Source: Thermococcus stetteri (GTDB taxonomy: Archaea; Methanobacteriota_B; Thermococci; Thermococcales; Thermococcaceae). Taken from it: DNA of 64,000 nt. The stretch lies in the NCBI RefSeq assembly GCF_017873335.1, contig NZ_JAGGKB010000003.1, positions 62,001-126,000 on the forward strand, read 5' to 3'. The position numbers and the translations under genes are program-made. The notes under the pieces were generated by a model. It was not told the DNA's origin, searched no databases, and worked only from the letters and a program-made list of their open reading frames with translations. Of this stretch, positions 8,750 through 17,695 are shown one piece after another. Position 1 is the stretch's first letter. Every line of letters starts with the position of its first letter.

Positions 8750-9561
8750 TGATCGCTCACCTTGTAAACACGGACGTTGGGAGCAGGGGGATAGGCAGGC
8801 TGTATCTGGACTACCGCACCAGAAACTTCCATTTTTTAGAGGACGCCGCGGAGACGTTTCTCAACAACCTCGAAAGGACGCTTATAATAACGGGCTTCCC
8901 GATTCCGCCGTCTATGACTCCCGAAACTGACGGCCCGCCAGGTGCCCTAGCGGTTGAAAAGGCCGTAGAGAAGCTCGGGGGAAGGGCAGAAGTCCTCAGC
9001 TATCCAGAGGTAATGGAAGCATTGAGGCCGTTTGGCATTCCCTTTGCAGGGTACGTTGATGTCTCGAGATACTCGCTGGTCGTCGCCGTTGAAACTCCCG
9101 GAAGGGCAGTTGACGGCAGGTACTACTCCATGAGCGGCATGGAGATAACGAGGGAAGCCTTTGATGGGCTGGTAATTGATGCGAGAGACTACGGAATACC
9201 GACGATAGCCGTTGGAGACGGTGGAAACGAAGCCGGGATGGGCAACGTTAGAGACCTCATCGAGATTTACATTCCACTTGGTGAAAAGATAGCCAGCGTT
9301 GTTGAGGCTGACCATCTGATAACGGCTGGAGTGTCAAACTGGGGTGCCTATGGATTGGTTGCGCAGGCGTCAATCATAGCCGGGACGAATCTCCTTGCCG
9401 ACTGGGAAGAGGAGATGGTAGTAAAAGCCCTGGCAGGTGCTGAGTTGATAGACGGCGTCAGAAAGAAGCCAAGTGAGAGCGTGGACGGGATAGGCCTTGA
9501 GGTTCACAGGGAAGTCGTTGGGCTTTTAAAGGCGCTCGTTAATGATGCCCTAGGTGGTTGA
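8749..9561 (+). CDS. D-glutamate cyclase-like (DUF4392) protein
   Basis: A 270-residue protein of the DUF4392 family, which includes mammalian D-glutamate cyclase (converts D-glutamate to 5-oxo-D-proline). Recognisable features are the glycine-rich ITGFPIPPSMTPETDGPPGA near residue 45, VGDGGNEAGMGN around residue 155 and ITAGVSNWGAYGLVA near residue 190. Whether the archaeal members use D-glutamate is not shown by sequence. The start ATG overlaps the previous stop, and the HD hydrolase gene follows directly. Confidence 0.75.
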   Translation: MIAHLVNTDVGSRGIGRLYLDYRTRNFHFLEDAAETFLNNLERTLIITGFPIPPSMTPETDGPPGALAVEKAVEKLGGRAEVLSYPEVMEALRPFGIPFAGYVDVSRYSLVVAVETPGRAVDGRYYSMSGMEITREAFDGLVIDARDYGIPTIAVGDGGNEAGMGNVRDLIEIYIPLGEKIASVVEADHLITAGVSNWGAYGLVAQASIIAGTNLLADWEEEMVVKALAGAELIDGVRKKPSESVDGIGLEVHREVVGLLKALVNDALGG

Positions 9562-10182
9562 ATGAAGCTTGAGGAGTTCATATCCGACCCAAAGTCAAGG
9601 GAGCTGATAGAGACCGTCAGGGAGTTTGCCAAGAGCTTCTTTGACAGAGAGGGTACACACGGCTTCAGCCACGTTGAGAGGGTCTTCAACCTCTGCATGC
9701 ACATTGGGAGGGAGGAAGGTGCCGATCTGGAAGTCTTAGCCCTGGCGGCGCTTCTCCACGACATTGCCCGCCCGCTGGAGGATTCTGGAAAGGTAGAGGA
9801 CCACGCCATTGAGGGGGCGAGAATAGCGAGGAGATACCTGAGAAGCCTCGGCTATCCCGAGGACAAAGTGGAGGCAGTTGCCCACGCGATAGAGGCCCAC
9901 CGCTTTTCCCGCGGACCGGAGCCGAGGACTCTTGAGGCAAAAATCCTGAGTGATGCCGATAAGCTCGACGCAATAGGGGCCGTAGGGATAGCTAGGGTCT
10001 TCATGTACTCAGGGGAGCACGGAAGGGACATAGACGCCTCAATAAAGCACTTTGAGGAGAAGATACTGAAGCTGAAAGACCTCATGTACACGCAAACCGC
10101 AAGGAAGATGGCGGAGGGGAGACACCGCTTCACCGAGGAGTTCATTGAACGGCTTGGGCGCGAGATAGAGGGCGAAATCTGA
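9562..10182 (+). CDS. HD-domain metal-dependent phosphohydrolase
   Basis: A 206-residue HD-superfamily protein. Metal ligands are in SHVERVF (H), LLHDIARP (HD) and LSDADKLDA (D), which is the order of the YedJ-like subfamily. These are phosphohydrolases of nucleotides or related phosphoesters; the substrate is unknown. The gene begins immediately after the stop of the DUF4392 gene and closes the HPS-PHI operon. Confidence 0.82.
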   Translation: MKLEEFISDPKSRELIETVREFAKSFFDREGTHGFSHVERVFNLCMHIGREEGADLEVLALAALLHDIARPLEDSGKVEDHAIEGARIARRYLRSLGYPEDKVEAVAHAIEAHRFSRGPEPRTLEAKILSDADKLDAIGAVGIARVFMYSGEHGRDIDASIKHFEEKILKLKDLMYTQTARKMAEGRHRFTEEFIERLGREIEGEI

Positions 10183-10213
10183 CCTTGTGGAGGGGAGCTT
10201 TTCTCCATAATAA

Positions 10214-10223
10214 CCTTTTTAAA
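10214..10223 (+). promoter_or_regulatory. TATA box of the KH-domain gene
   Basis: CCTTTTTAAATG about 55 bases before the GTG start at 10277. Confidence 0.45.
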
Positions 10224-10276
10224 TGTCTTCCTGAATTAGGAGGTAGTCCGCTCAATGTCATTCTGGGGGTGAGAAC

Positions 10277-10789
10277 GTGAAGGCGCCGATCTGTGAGGTG
10301 TGCTTGAAGACGGATGGCATTCTCTGTCCCGCCGATGAGAAAAAACTCCAGGAAGGTATAATCTCCGAGCTTGACGTTAAGGTTGCGAGGCTTCTCTACA
10401 AGCTTCTCGGTGACGCTGATATCGAGTTCAAGAAGGCCGTCGAAGCTGGAGACCTCGTTGTTATCGTCGTTGGAGAAGGAGACGTGCCAGTGGTCATCGG
10501 CAAGGGTGGAAAGAACATCAAAGCCCTGATAAGGGAGCTTGGAAAGCGCGTTAGGGTTATCGAGGGCATGAAGGCGGAAAATCCGAACGAGCTGAAGAAG
10601 CTGGCCTCTGACCTCTTCTATCCTGCTGGAGTCTTTGGTGTCAATGTTGTCTACAAGGCCGGAGGAAAGAGGGACTACAAAATCCTCGTCTTTGGAAGGG
10701 ATAAAAAGAAGCTCCCGGAGAAGCCGGAAGTGCTTGAGAGCATCCTCAGCCAGATAACCGGCAAGGATGTTAAGATATCCTTTGTCTGA
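10277..10789 (+). CDS. KH-domain RNA-binding protein (NusA-like)
   Basis: A 170-residue protein with an N-terminal CxxC pair region (CEVCLKTDGILCPADE) and a KH domain whose GXXG loop is seen in VIGKGGKNIKAL. A second alpha-beta region (VNVVYKAGGKRDYKIL) follows. It resembles archaeal NusA-like KH proteins, which bind RNA during transcription or rRNA maturation. The start is GTG 10277, with GGGGGTGAG placed 6 bases upstream. It stands alone between the HPS-PHI operon and aspS. Confidence 0.8.
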   Translation: MKAPICEVCLKTDGILCPADEKKLQEGIISELDVKVARLLYKLLGDADIEFKKAVEAGDLVVIVVGEGDVPVVIGKGGKNIKALIRELGKRVRVIEGMKAENPNELKKLASDLFYPAGVFGVNVVYKAGGKRDYKILVFGRDKKKLPEKPEVLESILSQITGKDVKISFV

Positions 10790-10850
10790 TTCTTATACTT
10801 TTTATCGAATAGCTTTAAAAGGTGCCCACAACTCTTTCTGGGGGGTTGCC

Positions 10851-12167
10851 ATGTACAGGACGCACTACTCAAGCGAGATTACGGAGGAGTTAAACGGCCA
10901 GAAGGTTAAAGTTGCCGGCTGGGTCTGGGAGGTCAAAGACCTCGGAGGCATAAAGTTTCTCTGGATAAGGGACAGAGACGGAATCGTCCAGATAACCGCT
11001 CCCAAGAAGAAGGTCGATCCGGAGATATTCAAGCTCATTCCAAAGCTCAGGAGCGAGGACGTGGTTGCGGTCGAGGGAGTTGTGAACTTCACGCCCAAGG
11101 CAAAGCTGGGCTTTGAAATCCTGCCAGAGAAGATAGTGGTGCTAAACAGGGCTGAAACGCCCCTACCGCTCGACCCGACTGGAAAGGTCAAGGCCGAGCT
11201 TGACACCAGGTTAGACAACCGCTTCATGGACCTGAGAAGGCCCGATGTCATGGCCATCTTCAAGATACGCTCAAGCGTTTTCAAGGCTGTCAGGGACTTC
11301 TTCCACGAGAACGGCTTCATCGAGATTCATACTCCCAAGATAATCGCCACAGCCACAGAGGGCGGAACTGAGCTCTTCCCGATGAAGTACTTCGAGGAGG
11401 ACGCCTTCCTCGCCCAAAGTCCTCAGCTCTACAAGCAGATAATGATGGCGAGCGGGCTGGACAAGGTCTACGAGATAGCGCCGATATTCAGGGCAGAGGA
11501 GCACAACACGACGAGGCATTTAAACGAGGCCTGGAGCATTGACAGCGAGATGGCCTTCATTGAGAACGAGGAGGAAGTGATGGAGCTCCTAGAGAGGCTC
11601 GTCGCTTATGCCATTGAGTACGTCCGCGAGCACAACGCGAAGGAGCTTGAACTCCTCAACTTCGAGCTGGAGGAGCCGAAGCTACCCTTCCCGCGCTTGA
11701 CCTACGATAAGGCCCTTGAGATCCTCACTGATCTCGGCAAGGAGATTCCCTGGGGGGAGGACATAGACACCGAAGGGGAGAGGCTTTTAGGAAAGTACAT
11801 GATGGAGAACGAGAACGCTCCGCTCTATTTCCTCTACCAGTATCCAAGCGAAGCGAAGCCGTTCTATATAATGAAATATGATAATAAGCCTGAGATATGC
11901 AGGGCCTTTGACCTTGAGTACCGCGGCGTGGAGATAAGCTCCGGCGGCCAGAGGGAGCACAGGCACGACATCCTCGTGGAGCAGATAAGGGAGAAGGGCC
12001 TTAATCCAGCAAGCTTTGAGTTCTATCTAAAGGCCTTCCGCTACGGAATGCCTCCACACGGCGGTTTCGGCCTAGGTGCCGAGAGGCTCATCAAGCAGAT
12101 GCTCGACCTCCCAAACATAAGGGAGGTCATACTGTTCCCGAGGGACAGGAGGAGGCTGACACCGTAA
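10851..12167 (+). CDS. aspS: Aspartyl-tRNA synthetase, archaeal type
   Basis: Class II aspartyl-tRNA synthetase of 438 residues, the length I recall for the T. kodakarensis enzyme. The N-terminal OB fold (about 1-105) recognises the anticodon ([23 protein letters not shown]). The catalytic domain carries motif 1 ([13 protein letters not shown]), motif 2 ([14 protein letters not shown]) and motif 3 (GFGLGAERL). It charges tRNA-Asp, and in many archaea also tRNA-Asn. The frame is open further upstream to 10767, but ATG 10851 is preceded by GGGGGGTT and by a TATA box (CTTTAAAA, 10813-10820), so the shorter start is used. Confidence 0.97.
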   Translation: MYRTHYSSEITEELNGQKVKVAGWVWEVKDLGGIKFLWIRDRDGIVQITAPKKKVDPEIFKLIPKLRSEDVVAVEGVVNFTPKAKLGFEILPEKIVVLNRAETPLPLDPTGKVKAELDTRLDNRFMDLRRPDVMAIFKIRSSVFKAVRDFFHENGFIEIHTPKIIATATEGGTELFPMKYFEEDAFLAQSPQLYKQIMMASGLDKVYEIAPIFRAEEHNTTRHLNEAWSIDSEMAFIENEEEVMELLERLVAYAIEYVREHNAKELELLNFELEEPKLPFPRLTYDKALEILTDLGKEIPWGEDIDTEGERLLGKYMMENENAPLYFLYQYPSEAKPFYIMKYDNKPEICRAFDLEYRGVEISSGGQREHRHDILVEQIREKGLNPASFEFYLKAFRYGMPPHGGFGLGAERLIKQMLDLPNIREVILFPRDRRRLTP

Positions 12168-12171
12168 GGTC

Positions 12172-12180
12172 TTTATATCT
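12172..12180 (+). promoter_or_regulatory. TATA box of the surface-protein gene
   Basis: CTTTATATCT directly after the aspS stop and about 75 bases before ATG 12251, which has GGGAGG seven bases upstream. The leader would be about 45-50 bases. Confidence 0.5.
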
Positions 12181-12250
12181 TTTCGTTCATTTTCCTCGGA
12201 TAATCTACAGGTGGAAGAAACCCTGTAACAATGTGTAGGGAGGAATTCGC

Positions 12251-14329
12251 ATGAAAAAACTGGTTTCAATCGGTGTTTTGATGTTGCTTTTTGCATGGAG
12301 TGCCGCAGTCTCCAGTCCAGTAGTGGCTGGCAGTAGCGTCAGCTATGCGACGATCACTGGTATTCACTTGAAGATGGGCGACCAGGTTAAACTGGGCGCG
12401 TTTACAGTAAAGTTCTCCGACCACAGCCCTGACTGGAATAAGGTCAGCATCGAGATATCCGGACCTGGAGGGACAGTCTACGACGTGGTTACAGAGGATG
12501 GTAGTGTGTACTATCGCAAGGAAAGCGACCCTTATTTGATCGTTAGGGTTGTGTGGATAAGCAAGTCGTCGGAAGAGATACTCGTAGAGCTGAGATCCCC
12601 GATTAAGACTAATGTTTTTGAGAACTATGAACTAAAGAAGGGGAGCTCACTCACCCTTCCCTCGGAGTTTCCAAGGATTGAGATACACCTTGAGTCCATA
12701 GACACGACGCACAAAAAAGCAAAGTTTAAGATAGTCTATCCCTACGGGGACACCGAATATTTGACGATCGGCGTTAATGAGACAGGTCCTGCAGATTACA
12801 GGCTCCCAGGCGGCTTTACGTACTATCACTACCTCAACATCCATGTATCTTCGCTAACCTCCACTGCTGCCAAGATAACGGTTACTCTCCCGAAGGTGGC
12901 TTCTACTTCCTTCAGTGTAAGCGGTTCCAGCGGTGGGGGAAGTACTAACGCCGGTACTTCTACCAACATCGTCCCCGTTTACAGTGGCCTTCTGTACACA
13001 AACGAAATACTCACAATGAACGTTTCTGGTACTATCTACCGGCTCAGCATCGTGACGGTAGTATCGACAAAGGTTAGCATCAAAGTCGGCAAGAACGATG
13101 AAGTTCTGGGAACGTACACTGTCAACCTTGGTGATTCAGCAAACATTCCAAACACGCTCATCAAGGTTTCTGTTCAGAATATTGAACCCGAGTATTCGAG
13201 GGCCAAAGTGGTCATATCCGCCCCCGAAGGTACCAGCGTGACTCCCATAGTCAGGCCAGCAAACATAGTGGCCTCTATAGACACTGTGCCCAAGAGCGTC
13301 ATGGTCGGACAGGACATGGTTATCATAGTGGCAGTCGAGAACAAGGGTAGGGGAGACGCCTACGATGTTACCGTAGCGGCCCCGGTTCCGGAGGGCTTTA
13401 AACTCGTCAGCTCCGTCAAGAGCTGGACTTTCAAGAGCCTCCCAGCATTCACGAAGATGCCCGCCTTGATATACGTCCTTCAGCCGACGAAGGTTGGCAA
13501 ATACGACATAGGTAAGGTCGTGGTCACTTACTATGACGATCAGAGCCTCCAGACTGGAAAGGCCAAAACGGTCTCCTCACAGCCCCTTACTGGAGTAGTA
13601 GTCTATGGAATCCCCGAGATAAGTGTTGACGCCGTTGCGTACAACGGCACCAGCACTGCCAAGTACGTCTCCTCGGCCATTGGCAAACCCGTTGCTCTAA
13701 GGTTCCACATCCGTGCTTCAAAGGGTGATCCGAACTACGAATTCGTTAAAAACGCAACTCTCTTGCTGTCACTCCCCGATGGAGTCATAGGGAACTCACA
13801 GATACCTGTGGGGGACATTAAGGCTGGAGAGGAGAAAACTGTTCATGCCGTTGTTAATGTTACAGCGGAGGAGGTATTTAACATCGGTGCAGTTCTCGTC
13901 TATAAAGACCCCGTTGGCAATGAACACCGTATCCCGCTTGGAAACCTCGTAACGATAAACAGCATACCTCCAGTTGTCATAACGAAAGAGGTAAAGGTCT
14001 GGCCCACACCGAAGGAGCTTCCAGAGTACATAAACAAGACACTCGCCAGCATGGATAACGCGACTCCACTCGCGGAGCAACTACTCAACATCTCCAAGGC
14101 GTACCTCCCACCGGAAGAAAAGAAGGGGAACCCGTGGAAGCCGATTGCAATATTGCTCCTCATAACTACCCTCGTTGCTGGGGGAGTAGCTTTCTACTAC
14201 TGGAATGAGTCCACTAGGCTCAGGGAGACACTTACAAGAAAGAGGCAGAGGCGCCCGGGAGGACTTCCAAAGAAGGAAGAAGAAACTGAAGAGAAATCAT
14301 CTCGCCCAGAGGAGAGCGGCAAACTTTGA
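12251..14329 (+). CDS. Secreted cell-surface protein with C-terminal membrane anchor
   Basis: A 692-residue protein with an N-terminal signal peptide (hydrophobic core ending VVA-GSS at about residue 28). It has two to three related beta domains (compare GIHLKMGDQVKLGAFTVKF with YTVNLGDSANIPNTLIKV), a Ser/Gly/Thr linker (SSGGGST, about 225-240) and CARDB-like domains (VENKGRGDAYDV, about 375). A C-terminal membrane helix (IAILLLITTLVAGGVAFYYW, about 640-660) is followed by a basic, then acidic, cytoplasmic tail. The architecture is that of archaeal COG1361/S-layer-like envelope proteins. The role is unknown; it may be structural or an assembly scaffold. It stands alone with its own promoter. 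Confidence 0.75.
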   Translation: MKKLVSIGVLMLLFAWSAAVSSPVVAGSSVSYATITGIHLKMGDQVKLGAFTVKFSDHSPDWNKVSIEISGPGGTVYDVVTEDGSVYYRKESDPYLIVRVVWISKSSEEILVELRSPIKTNVFENYELKKGSSLTLPSEFPRIEIHLESIDTTHKKAKFKIVYPYGDTEYLTIGVNETGPADYRLPGGFTYYHYLNIHVSSLTSTAAKITVTLPKVASTSFSVSGSSGGGSTNAGTSTNIVPVYSGLLYTNEILTMNVSGTIYRLSIVTVVSTKVSIKVGKNDEVLGTYTVNLGDSANIPNTLIKVSVQNIEPEYSRAKVVISAPEGTSVTPIVRPANIVASIDTVPKSVMVGQDMVIIVAVENKGRGDAYDVTVAAPVPEGFKLVSSVKSWTFKSLPAFTKMPALIYVLQPTKVGKYDIGKVVVTYYDDQSLQTGKAKTVSSQPLTGVVVYGIPEISVDAVAYNGTSTAKYVSSAIGKPVALRFHIRASKGDPNYEFVKNATLLLSLPDGVIGNSQIPVGDIKAGEEKTVHAVVNVTAEEVFNIGAVLVYKDPVGNEHRIPLGNLVTINSIPPVVITKEVKVWPTPKELPEYINKTLASMDNATPLAEQLLNISKAYLPPEEKKGNPWKPIAILLLITTLVAGGVAFYYWNESTRLRETLTRKRQRRPGGLPKKEEETEEKSSRPEESGKL

Positions 14330-14444
14330 TTGACCTTCCCTTTCCTTTTACTTGTGCCCTACCCTTCTGTATTAGCTATCTGAGAAGTTGCCGATAATAT
14401 TTTGGTCAAGTTTACATAAAATGGTCAAAAAAGATAGCGGCTAT

Positions 14445-15599
14445 TCAACTCTCCAAGAATTCAAACGCCAGAGCAACTTCCATTGCGGTTCCAATGTATA
14501 GGACGTCCTCATCGACATCGAACTTGGGATGGTGGTGGGGATACACTATGCCCTTCTCTTCGTTTCTTATGCCGAGAGCAAGGAACGCTCCAGGCACCTC
14601 CTGCAGGTAGAAGGCAAAGTCCTCAGCGCCCATCGTAGGTCTGACCTCTGTGTAGTTAAGTTTATACTTCTCCGCGACTTTTCTCGCGAATCCTGCCATT
14701 TCAGGTGAGTTTATGGTTGGCGGTGTCAGCTCCTCTATGCTGAGCTCATACTTAGCCCTGTGGGCTTTGGTTATGCCGTCAAGGATCTCTTTCATTCTTG
14801 TTTGGATTAACTCACCTACCTCCGGCTTGAAAAAGCGGAAGGTCCCCTTGAACTCGACATCCTCAGGGATGACGTTGAAGGCCGTTCCAGCATGAATAGA
14901 GGTAACGCTGACGACCCCAGTTTCAATCGGTTCTATGTTCCTGCTGACTATCGTCTGGAAGGCCAGAACAGCCTCGGCTGCTATTGGGATTGGGTCGATG
15001 GTCTCATGTGGAGAAGCACCATGACCTCCTTTGCCGATGATCTTTCCGTTGAATATCCCCGCTCCCGCTAGGAACGGTCCGTCTCTAATTCCTATGACTC
15101 CACTCGGGAGGTCCATCCAGACGTGGAAGCCAAAGATGGCATCGACCCCTTCTAGTGCACCGCCCTCAATCATTTTGACCGCGCCGTTTCCCCCTTCCTC
15201 TGCTGGCTGGAAGATCAGTCTGACCCTCCCCTTTAGCTCGTCTTTGTGTTCTGCTATTATCTTCGCTGCTCCAAGTAGCATGGCGGTGTGGGCATCGTGA
15301 CCGCAGGCATGCATCTTTCCAGGAACCTGGGACTTATACGGGACATCGTTTTCTTCTTGGATTGGAAGGGCGTCCATATCTGCCCGGAGGGCTATGGTTT
15401 TTCTACCCCCACCGATGTCGGCAATTACACCTGTTCCAACGCGTTTTATGGAGTAGCCCCACTCGCGGAGGTGCTCTTCCACTATCCTCGAGGTCCTTTC
15501 CTCCTCGTACTTAAGCTCTGGGTGCATGTGGAAGTCCCTGCGCCAGGATATTATCAGGTCTTCAATCTTCTTGGCCTCAGAAACGGGGTCGAAGTTCAT
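14445..15599 (-). CDS. M20-family amidohydrolase / carboxypeptidase
   Basis: A 384-residue zinc peptidase of the M20D group (aminoacylase, hippurate hydrolase and the thermostable carboxypeptidase CpsA). Visible metal and catalytic signatures are RADMDALP, HACGHDAH, FQPAEEGGNGA and MGAEDFAFYLQ. The dimerisation domain lies at about residues 175-290. It releases amino acids from N-acyl amino acids or short peptides, fitting a peptide-fermenting organism. ATG 15599 is used because GGTGAGACC lies just upstream; a longer frame to 15668 has no such site. Confidence 0.9.
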   Translation of the reverse strand: MNFDPVSEAKKIEDLIISWRRDFHMHPELKYEEERTSRIVEEHLREWGYSIKRVGTGVIADIGGGRKTIALRADMDALPIQEENDVPYKSQVPGKMHACGHDAHTAMLLGAAKIIAEHKDELKGRVRLIFQPAEEGGNGAVKMIEGGALEGVDAIFGFHVWMDLPSGVIGIRDGPFLAGAGIFNGKIIGKGGHGASPHETIDPIPIAAEAVLAFQTIVSRNIEPIETGVVSVTSIHAGTAFNVIPEDVEFKGTFRFFKPEVGELIQTRMKEILDGITKAHRAKYELSIEELTPPTINSPEMAGFARKVAEKYKLNYTEVRPTMGAEDFAFYLQEVPGAFLALGIRNEEKGIVYPHHHPKFDVDEDVLYIGTAMEVALAFEFLES

Positions 15600-15670
15600 G
15601 GTCTCACCGGGGATAATTAGAATGAGGGAAATATTAGCTTTTCGATTTGCATCTAAAGGAGACCGCAAAA

Positions 15671-15678
15671 TTTATAAA
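15671..15678 (+). promoter_or_regulatory. TATA box of the tRNA pair
   Basis: TTTATAAA preceded by GCAAAA, 36 bases before the mature 5' end of tRNA-Ala. It is suited to drive a two-tRNA transcript; the M20 gene runs the opposite way from the same gap. Confidence 0.6.
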
Positions 15679-15713
15679 CCCACTCAGATAGGTGATTACG
15701 GCGTCGTTGGAGT

Positions 15714-15791
<78 letters not shown>

Positions 15792-15801
15792 TCCTTGGGT
15801 T

Positions 15802-15879
15802 GGGCCCGTGGTCTAGACTGGTTATGACGCCACCCTGACAAGGTGGAGGTCCGGGGTTCGAATCCCCGCGGGCCCACCA
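15802..15879 (+). tRNA. tRNA-Val (anticodon GAC)
   Basis: A complete cloverleaf ten bases after tRNA-Ala. The acceptor arms are GGGCCCG and CGGGCCC, the anticodon stem CCACC/GGTGG encloses CTGACAA (anticodon GAC), and the T arm GGGGTTCGAATCCCC is intact. CCA is encoded at 15877-15879. No intron. Probably cotranscribed with tRNA-Ala. Confidence 0.97.
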
Positions 15880-16475
15880 TAACAGCCCTTTCTTACGAAA
15901 GCGCTGGCGGAAAAAGTACGTGTTTTTAAGTAGGCTCATTTTATGAGGGTTTACTTTCAATTGACCAGTTCAAAGGATTTTCTCATCGTATAGTGCTCGA
16001 AGGGCGTTAAAAAAGAAGAAAACCCGTATTGCCCTGCTCTTTTATCAAGAGAATCTAACCGCATCAGGCCAACTTCAAGAAGACATTCAAGCTTTTGGTG
16101 AAGCTTTTCCTAAAAGCTTCCTCGCTAAGTTTGATCAAGGTTCGTTGTTCATTATAAAGTTGTCATTTTACGAGGATTTTCACGTATCACGGGCCATAAG
16201 TGAGTGAATTTCTCGAACATGCTGATTAAAAGGGAGTTTCTACCACTTTGACGCCCTGCGAGCGTCGATTAAAAAGCAAACTCCCACAGAGCGAGCGAAC
16301 AAAAATGGAATTCACAACCACGACAGTATTCAACAAGGAAAATCTATGGAAAGAGTTTCCTATGGATTCTCCCTTGGGAGGGCTGTGTTAAAGTGAGGAA
16401 CTTTCGGGATGTTCTGGCAGAAGAGTTTAACTCTTACTTATCAAGAGTTCCATTATGAACACTTGCATGCAAAGA
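15880..16475. other. Non-coding stretch between tRNA-Val and L37Ae
   Basis: About 600 bases without a credible long gene on either strand, in sharp contrast to the dense coding around it. It contains the paired element at 16232-16285. On the minus strand there is a short open frame beginning MFEKFTHLWPVIREN (about 16220-16154) followed by stop-riddled sequence. The composition is AT-richer than the neighbouring genes. It may hold the remains of a dispersed repeat or an integrated element beside the tRNAs, or an unannotated RNA. I see no promoter-driven gene here with confidence. Confidence 0.5.
16232..16285. repeat. 54-base palindromic element (nested inverted repeats)
   Basis: The outer arms GGGAGTTT and AAACTCCC (8 bp, perfect) enclose an inner hairpin GACGC-7 bases-GCGTC. 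It is followed by GAGCGAGCGAAC. I have a vague memory of similar sequence recurring in Thermococcales intergenic regions, but only the structure is seen here; no second copy occurs in this window. Confidence 0.5.
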
Positions 16476-16484
16476 TTTATAAAA
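16476..16484 (+). promoter_or_regulatory. TATA box of the L37Ae-RpoP operon
   Basis: TTTATAAAA with the upstream BRE-like GCAAAGA, 63 bases before ATG 16540. Confidence 0.6.
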
Positions 16485-16539
16485 CGTCTCCAGGAAAACA
16501 CTCCAGTCTGCGAATAGCGGTAATCCAGAGGTGATGCTC

Positions 16540-16800
16540 ATGGGAAGGACCACTAAGGTTGGATCGGCTGGAAGGTTGGGTCCCAGGTACGGTCTCAAGA
16601 TAAGAAGAAGGGTGGCGGCCGTTGAGGCCAGGATGAAGCAGAAGCACGTCTGCCCAGTCTGCGGAAGGAGAGCCGTTAGAAGGATCAGCACGGGAATATG
16701 GCAGTGCCAGAAGTGCGGCGCTACCTTCGCCGGCGGTGCCTACCTCCCGACCACCCCGGCCGGGAAGGTCGCCAAGCGCGTTACGGCCTCCAAGGCCTGA
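16540..16800 (+). CDS. rpl37ae: Large-subunit ribosomal protein L37Ae (eL43)
   Basis: An 86-residue zinc-ribbon ribosomal protein: [17 protein letters not shown] at the N-terminus, then CPVCG and CQKCG zinc ligands (about residues 38-60) and the conserved [13 protein letters not shown]. It binds 23S rRNA in the large subunit. Earlier in-frame GTG/ATG codons at 16531 and 16534 overlap the ribosome-binding sequence GAGGTGA, so ATG 16540 is preferred. It starts the operon with rpoP. Confidence 0.96.
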   Translation: MGRTTKVGSAGRLGPRYGLKIRRRVAAVEARMKQKHVCPVCGRRAVRRISTGIWQCQKCGATFAGGAYLPTTPAGKVAKRVTASKA

Positions 16801-16826
16801 TCCCTTTTTCATCTTGAGGTGATACT

Positions 16827-16976
16827 ATGGCGACCGCAGTTTATCGCTGTGCAAAATGCGGTAGGGAGGTCGAGCTTGACCTCGCGACCGCGAGGGAAGT
16901 CCGCTGCCCGTACTGCGGCAGCAAGATACTCTACAAGCCCAGGCCCCGCGTTGCCCGCAGGGTTAAGGCCATCTGA
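16827..16976 (+). CDS. rpoP: DNA-directed RNA polymerase subunit P (Rpo12)
   Basis: A 49-residue polymerase subunit. The protein begins MATAVYRCAKCGREVELDL and contains CAKCG and CPYCG zinc ligands followed by the basic tail KPRPRVARRVKAI. It is the archaeal counterpart of eukaryotic Rpb12 and helps hold the Rpo3/Rpo10 assembly platform. GAGGTGATAC precedes the ATG. It lies 26 bases after L37Ae, the usual archaeal arrangement. Confidence 0.95.
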   Translation: MATAVYRCAKCGREVELDLATAREVRCPYCGSKILYKPRPRVARRVKAI

Positions 16977-17029
16977 ACTATTTTTCCCTGCGAAAAGCTT
17001 TTATCACACATTCCGAACAAGTGATTGCC

Positions 17030-17656
17030 ATGATGCTGATAACAACGTCCCACCGGCCGACCAGGAGGACGAGGAGCTTCGGCCACGATCTGGAGAAAGT
17101 CTTCCCGAACTCACTTTACATGACTAGGGGAAAAAAGACTCTCAAAGACCTCCTGATGGAGGCCTACGACAGAAACTACGAGAGACTGCTAATAATCAAC
17201 GTCTGGAAAGGGAACCCGCTCAAGATGACCTTCATCAAGGTCGACCCCAAGGACTGGGGATACCTTGGCTACCTCTACCTCCACGGAATAAAGCTTCAGA
17301 GGGAGATTGGCTTCAGGAACCTACCGCCGATAAGGGAGGAGATGCCCTTCGTTGTGACGACGGCCAAGAGAGTAGGAATTGACCACACAGCCTTTGCCCA
17401 GGTTTTCGCTGAACTAACCGGCGGGAAGTTCGTTCCACGGGGAAACAAGAGCCTCCAGGCGATAGCGGACAAGAACGGCACGGACGTCATTGGGGTGATA
17501 GAGAATTATCCCCGCGGAATGGCCGTGAACTTCTACCGCCTCGACATAACCAGGGAACGTCCCGTAGGTCCGCTCATCCTCGTCAAGATATGGATAATGG
17601 AAGACGGCCGGAGATGGGACTACAAAGAGGCCCTCGGCATCAAGGCGAAGGAGTAG
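17030..17656 (+). CDS. Brix-domain ribosome biogenesis protein
   Basis: A 208-residue Brix/IMP4-like protein. The N-terminus TTSHRPTRRTRSFGHDLEKVFPN is the typical opening. The central beta strands (LLIINVWKGNPLKMTFIKV) and the segment QVFAELTGGKFVPRGNKSL follow. Archaeal Brix proteins act in pre-rRNA processing and large-subunit assembly. Its stop codon is TAG (17654-17656). ATG 17030 has GTGATT as a ribosome-binding sequence; the next ATG three bases later is also possible. It has its own TATA-like CTTTTATC at about 16999. Confidence 0.9.
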   Translation: MMLITTSHRPTRRTRSFGHDLEKVFPNSLYMTRGKKTLKDLLMEAYDRNYERLLIINVWKGNPLKMTFIKVDPKDWGYLGYLYLHGIKLQREIGFRNLPPIREEMPFVVTTAKRVGIDHTAFAQVFAELTGGKFVPRGNKSLQAIADKNGTDVIGVIENYPRGMAVNFYRLDITRERPVGPLILVKIWIMEDGRRWDYKEALGIKAKE

Positions 17657-17661
17657 CCCGA

Positions 17662-17670
17662 AACCGTTTT
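17662..17670 (+). promoter_or_regulatory. TATA-like element of the mnh operon
   Basis: CCGTTTTTAACC six bases after the Brix stop codon and about 30 bases before the mnhE ATG at 17696. It predicts an almost leaderless mRNA. Confidence 0.4.
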
Positions 17671-17695
17671 TAACCTCAAGAACCTATACAACCCT

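Noticed and set aside
10767-10850. N-terminal extension of aspartyl-tRNA synthetase
   Set aside because: The extension covers the TATA box and the 3' end of the KH gene, and the 438-residue product from ATG 10851 has the normal family length.
14330-14444. Possible small gene between the surface protein and the M20 gene
   Set aside because: No start codon with a ribosome-binding sequence; only T- and C-rich stretches consistent with convergent terminators.
16369-16380. CTCCC-TT-GGGAG as a terminator hairpin
   Set aside because: A two-base loop is sterically poor, no T run follows, and archaeal termination does not depend on hairpins.
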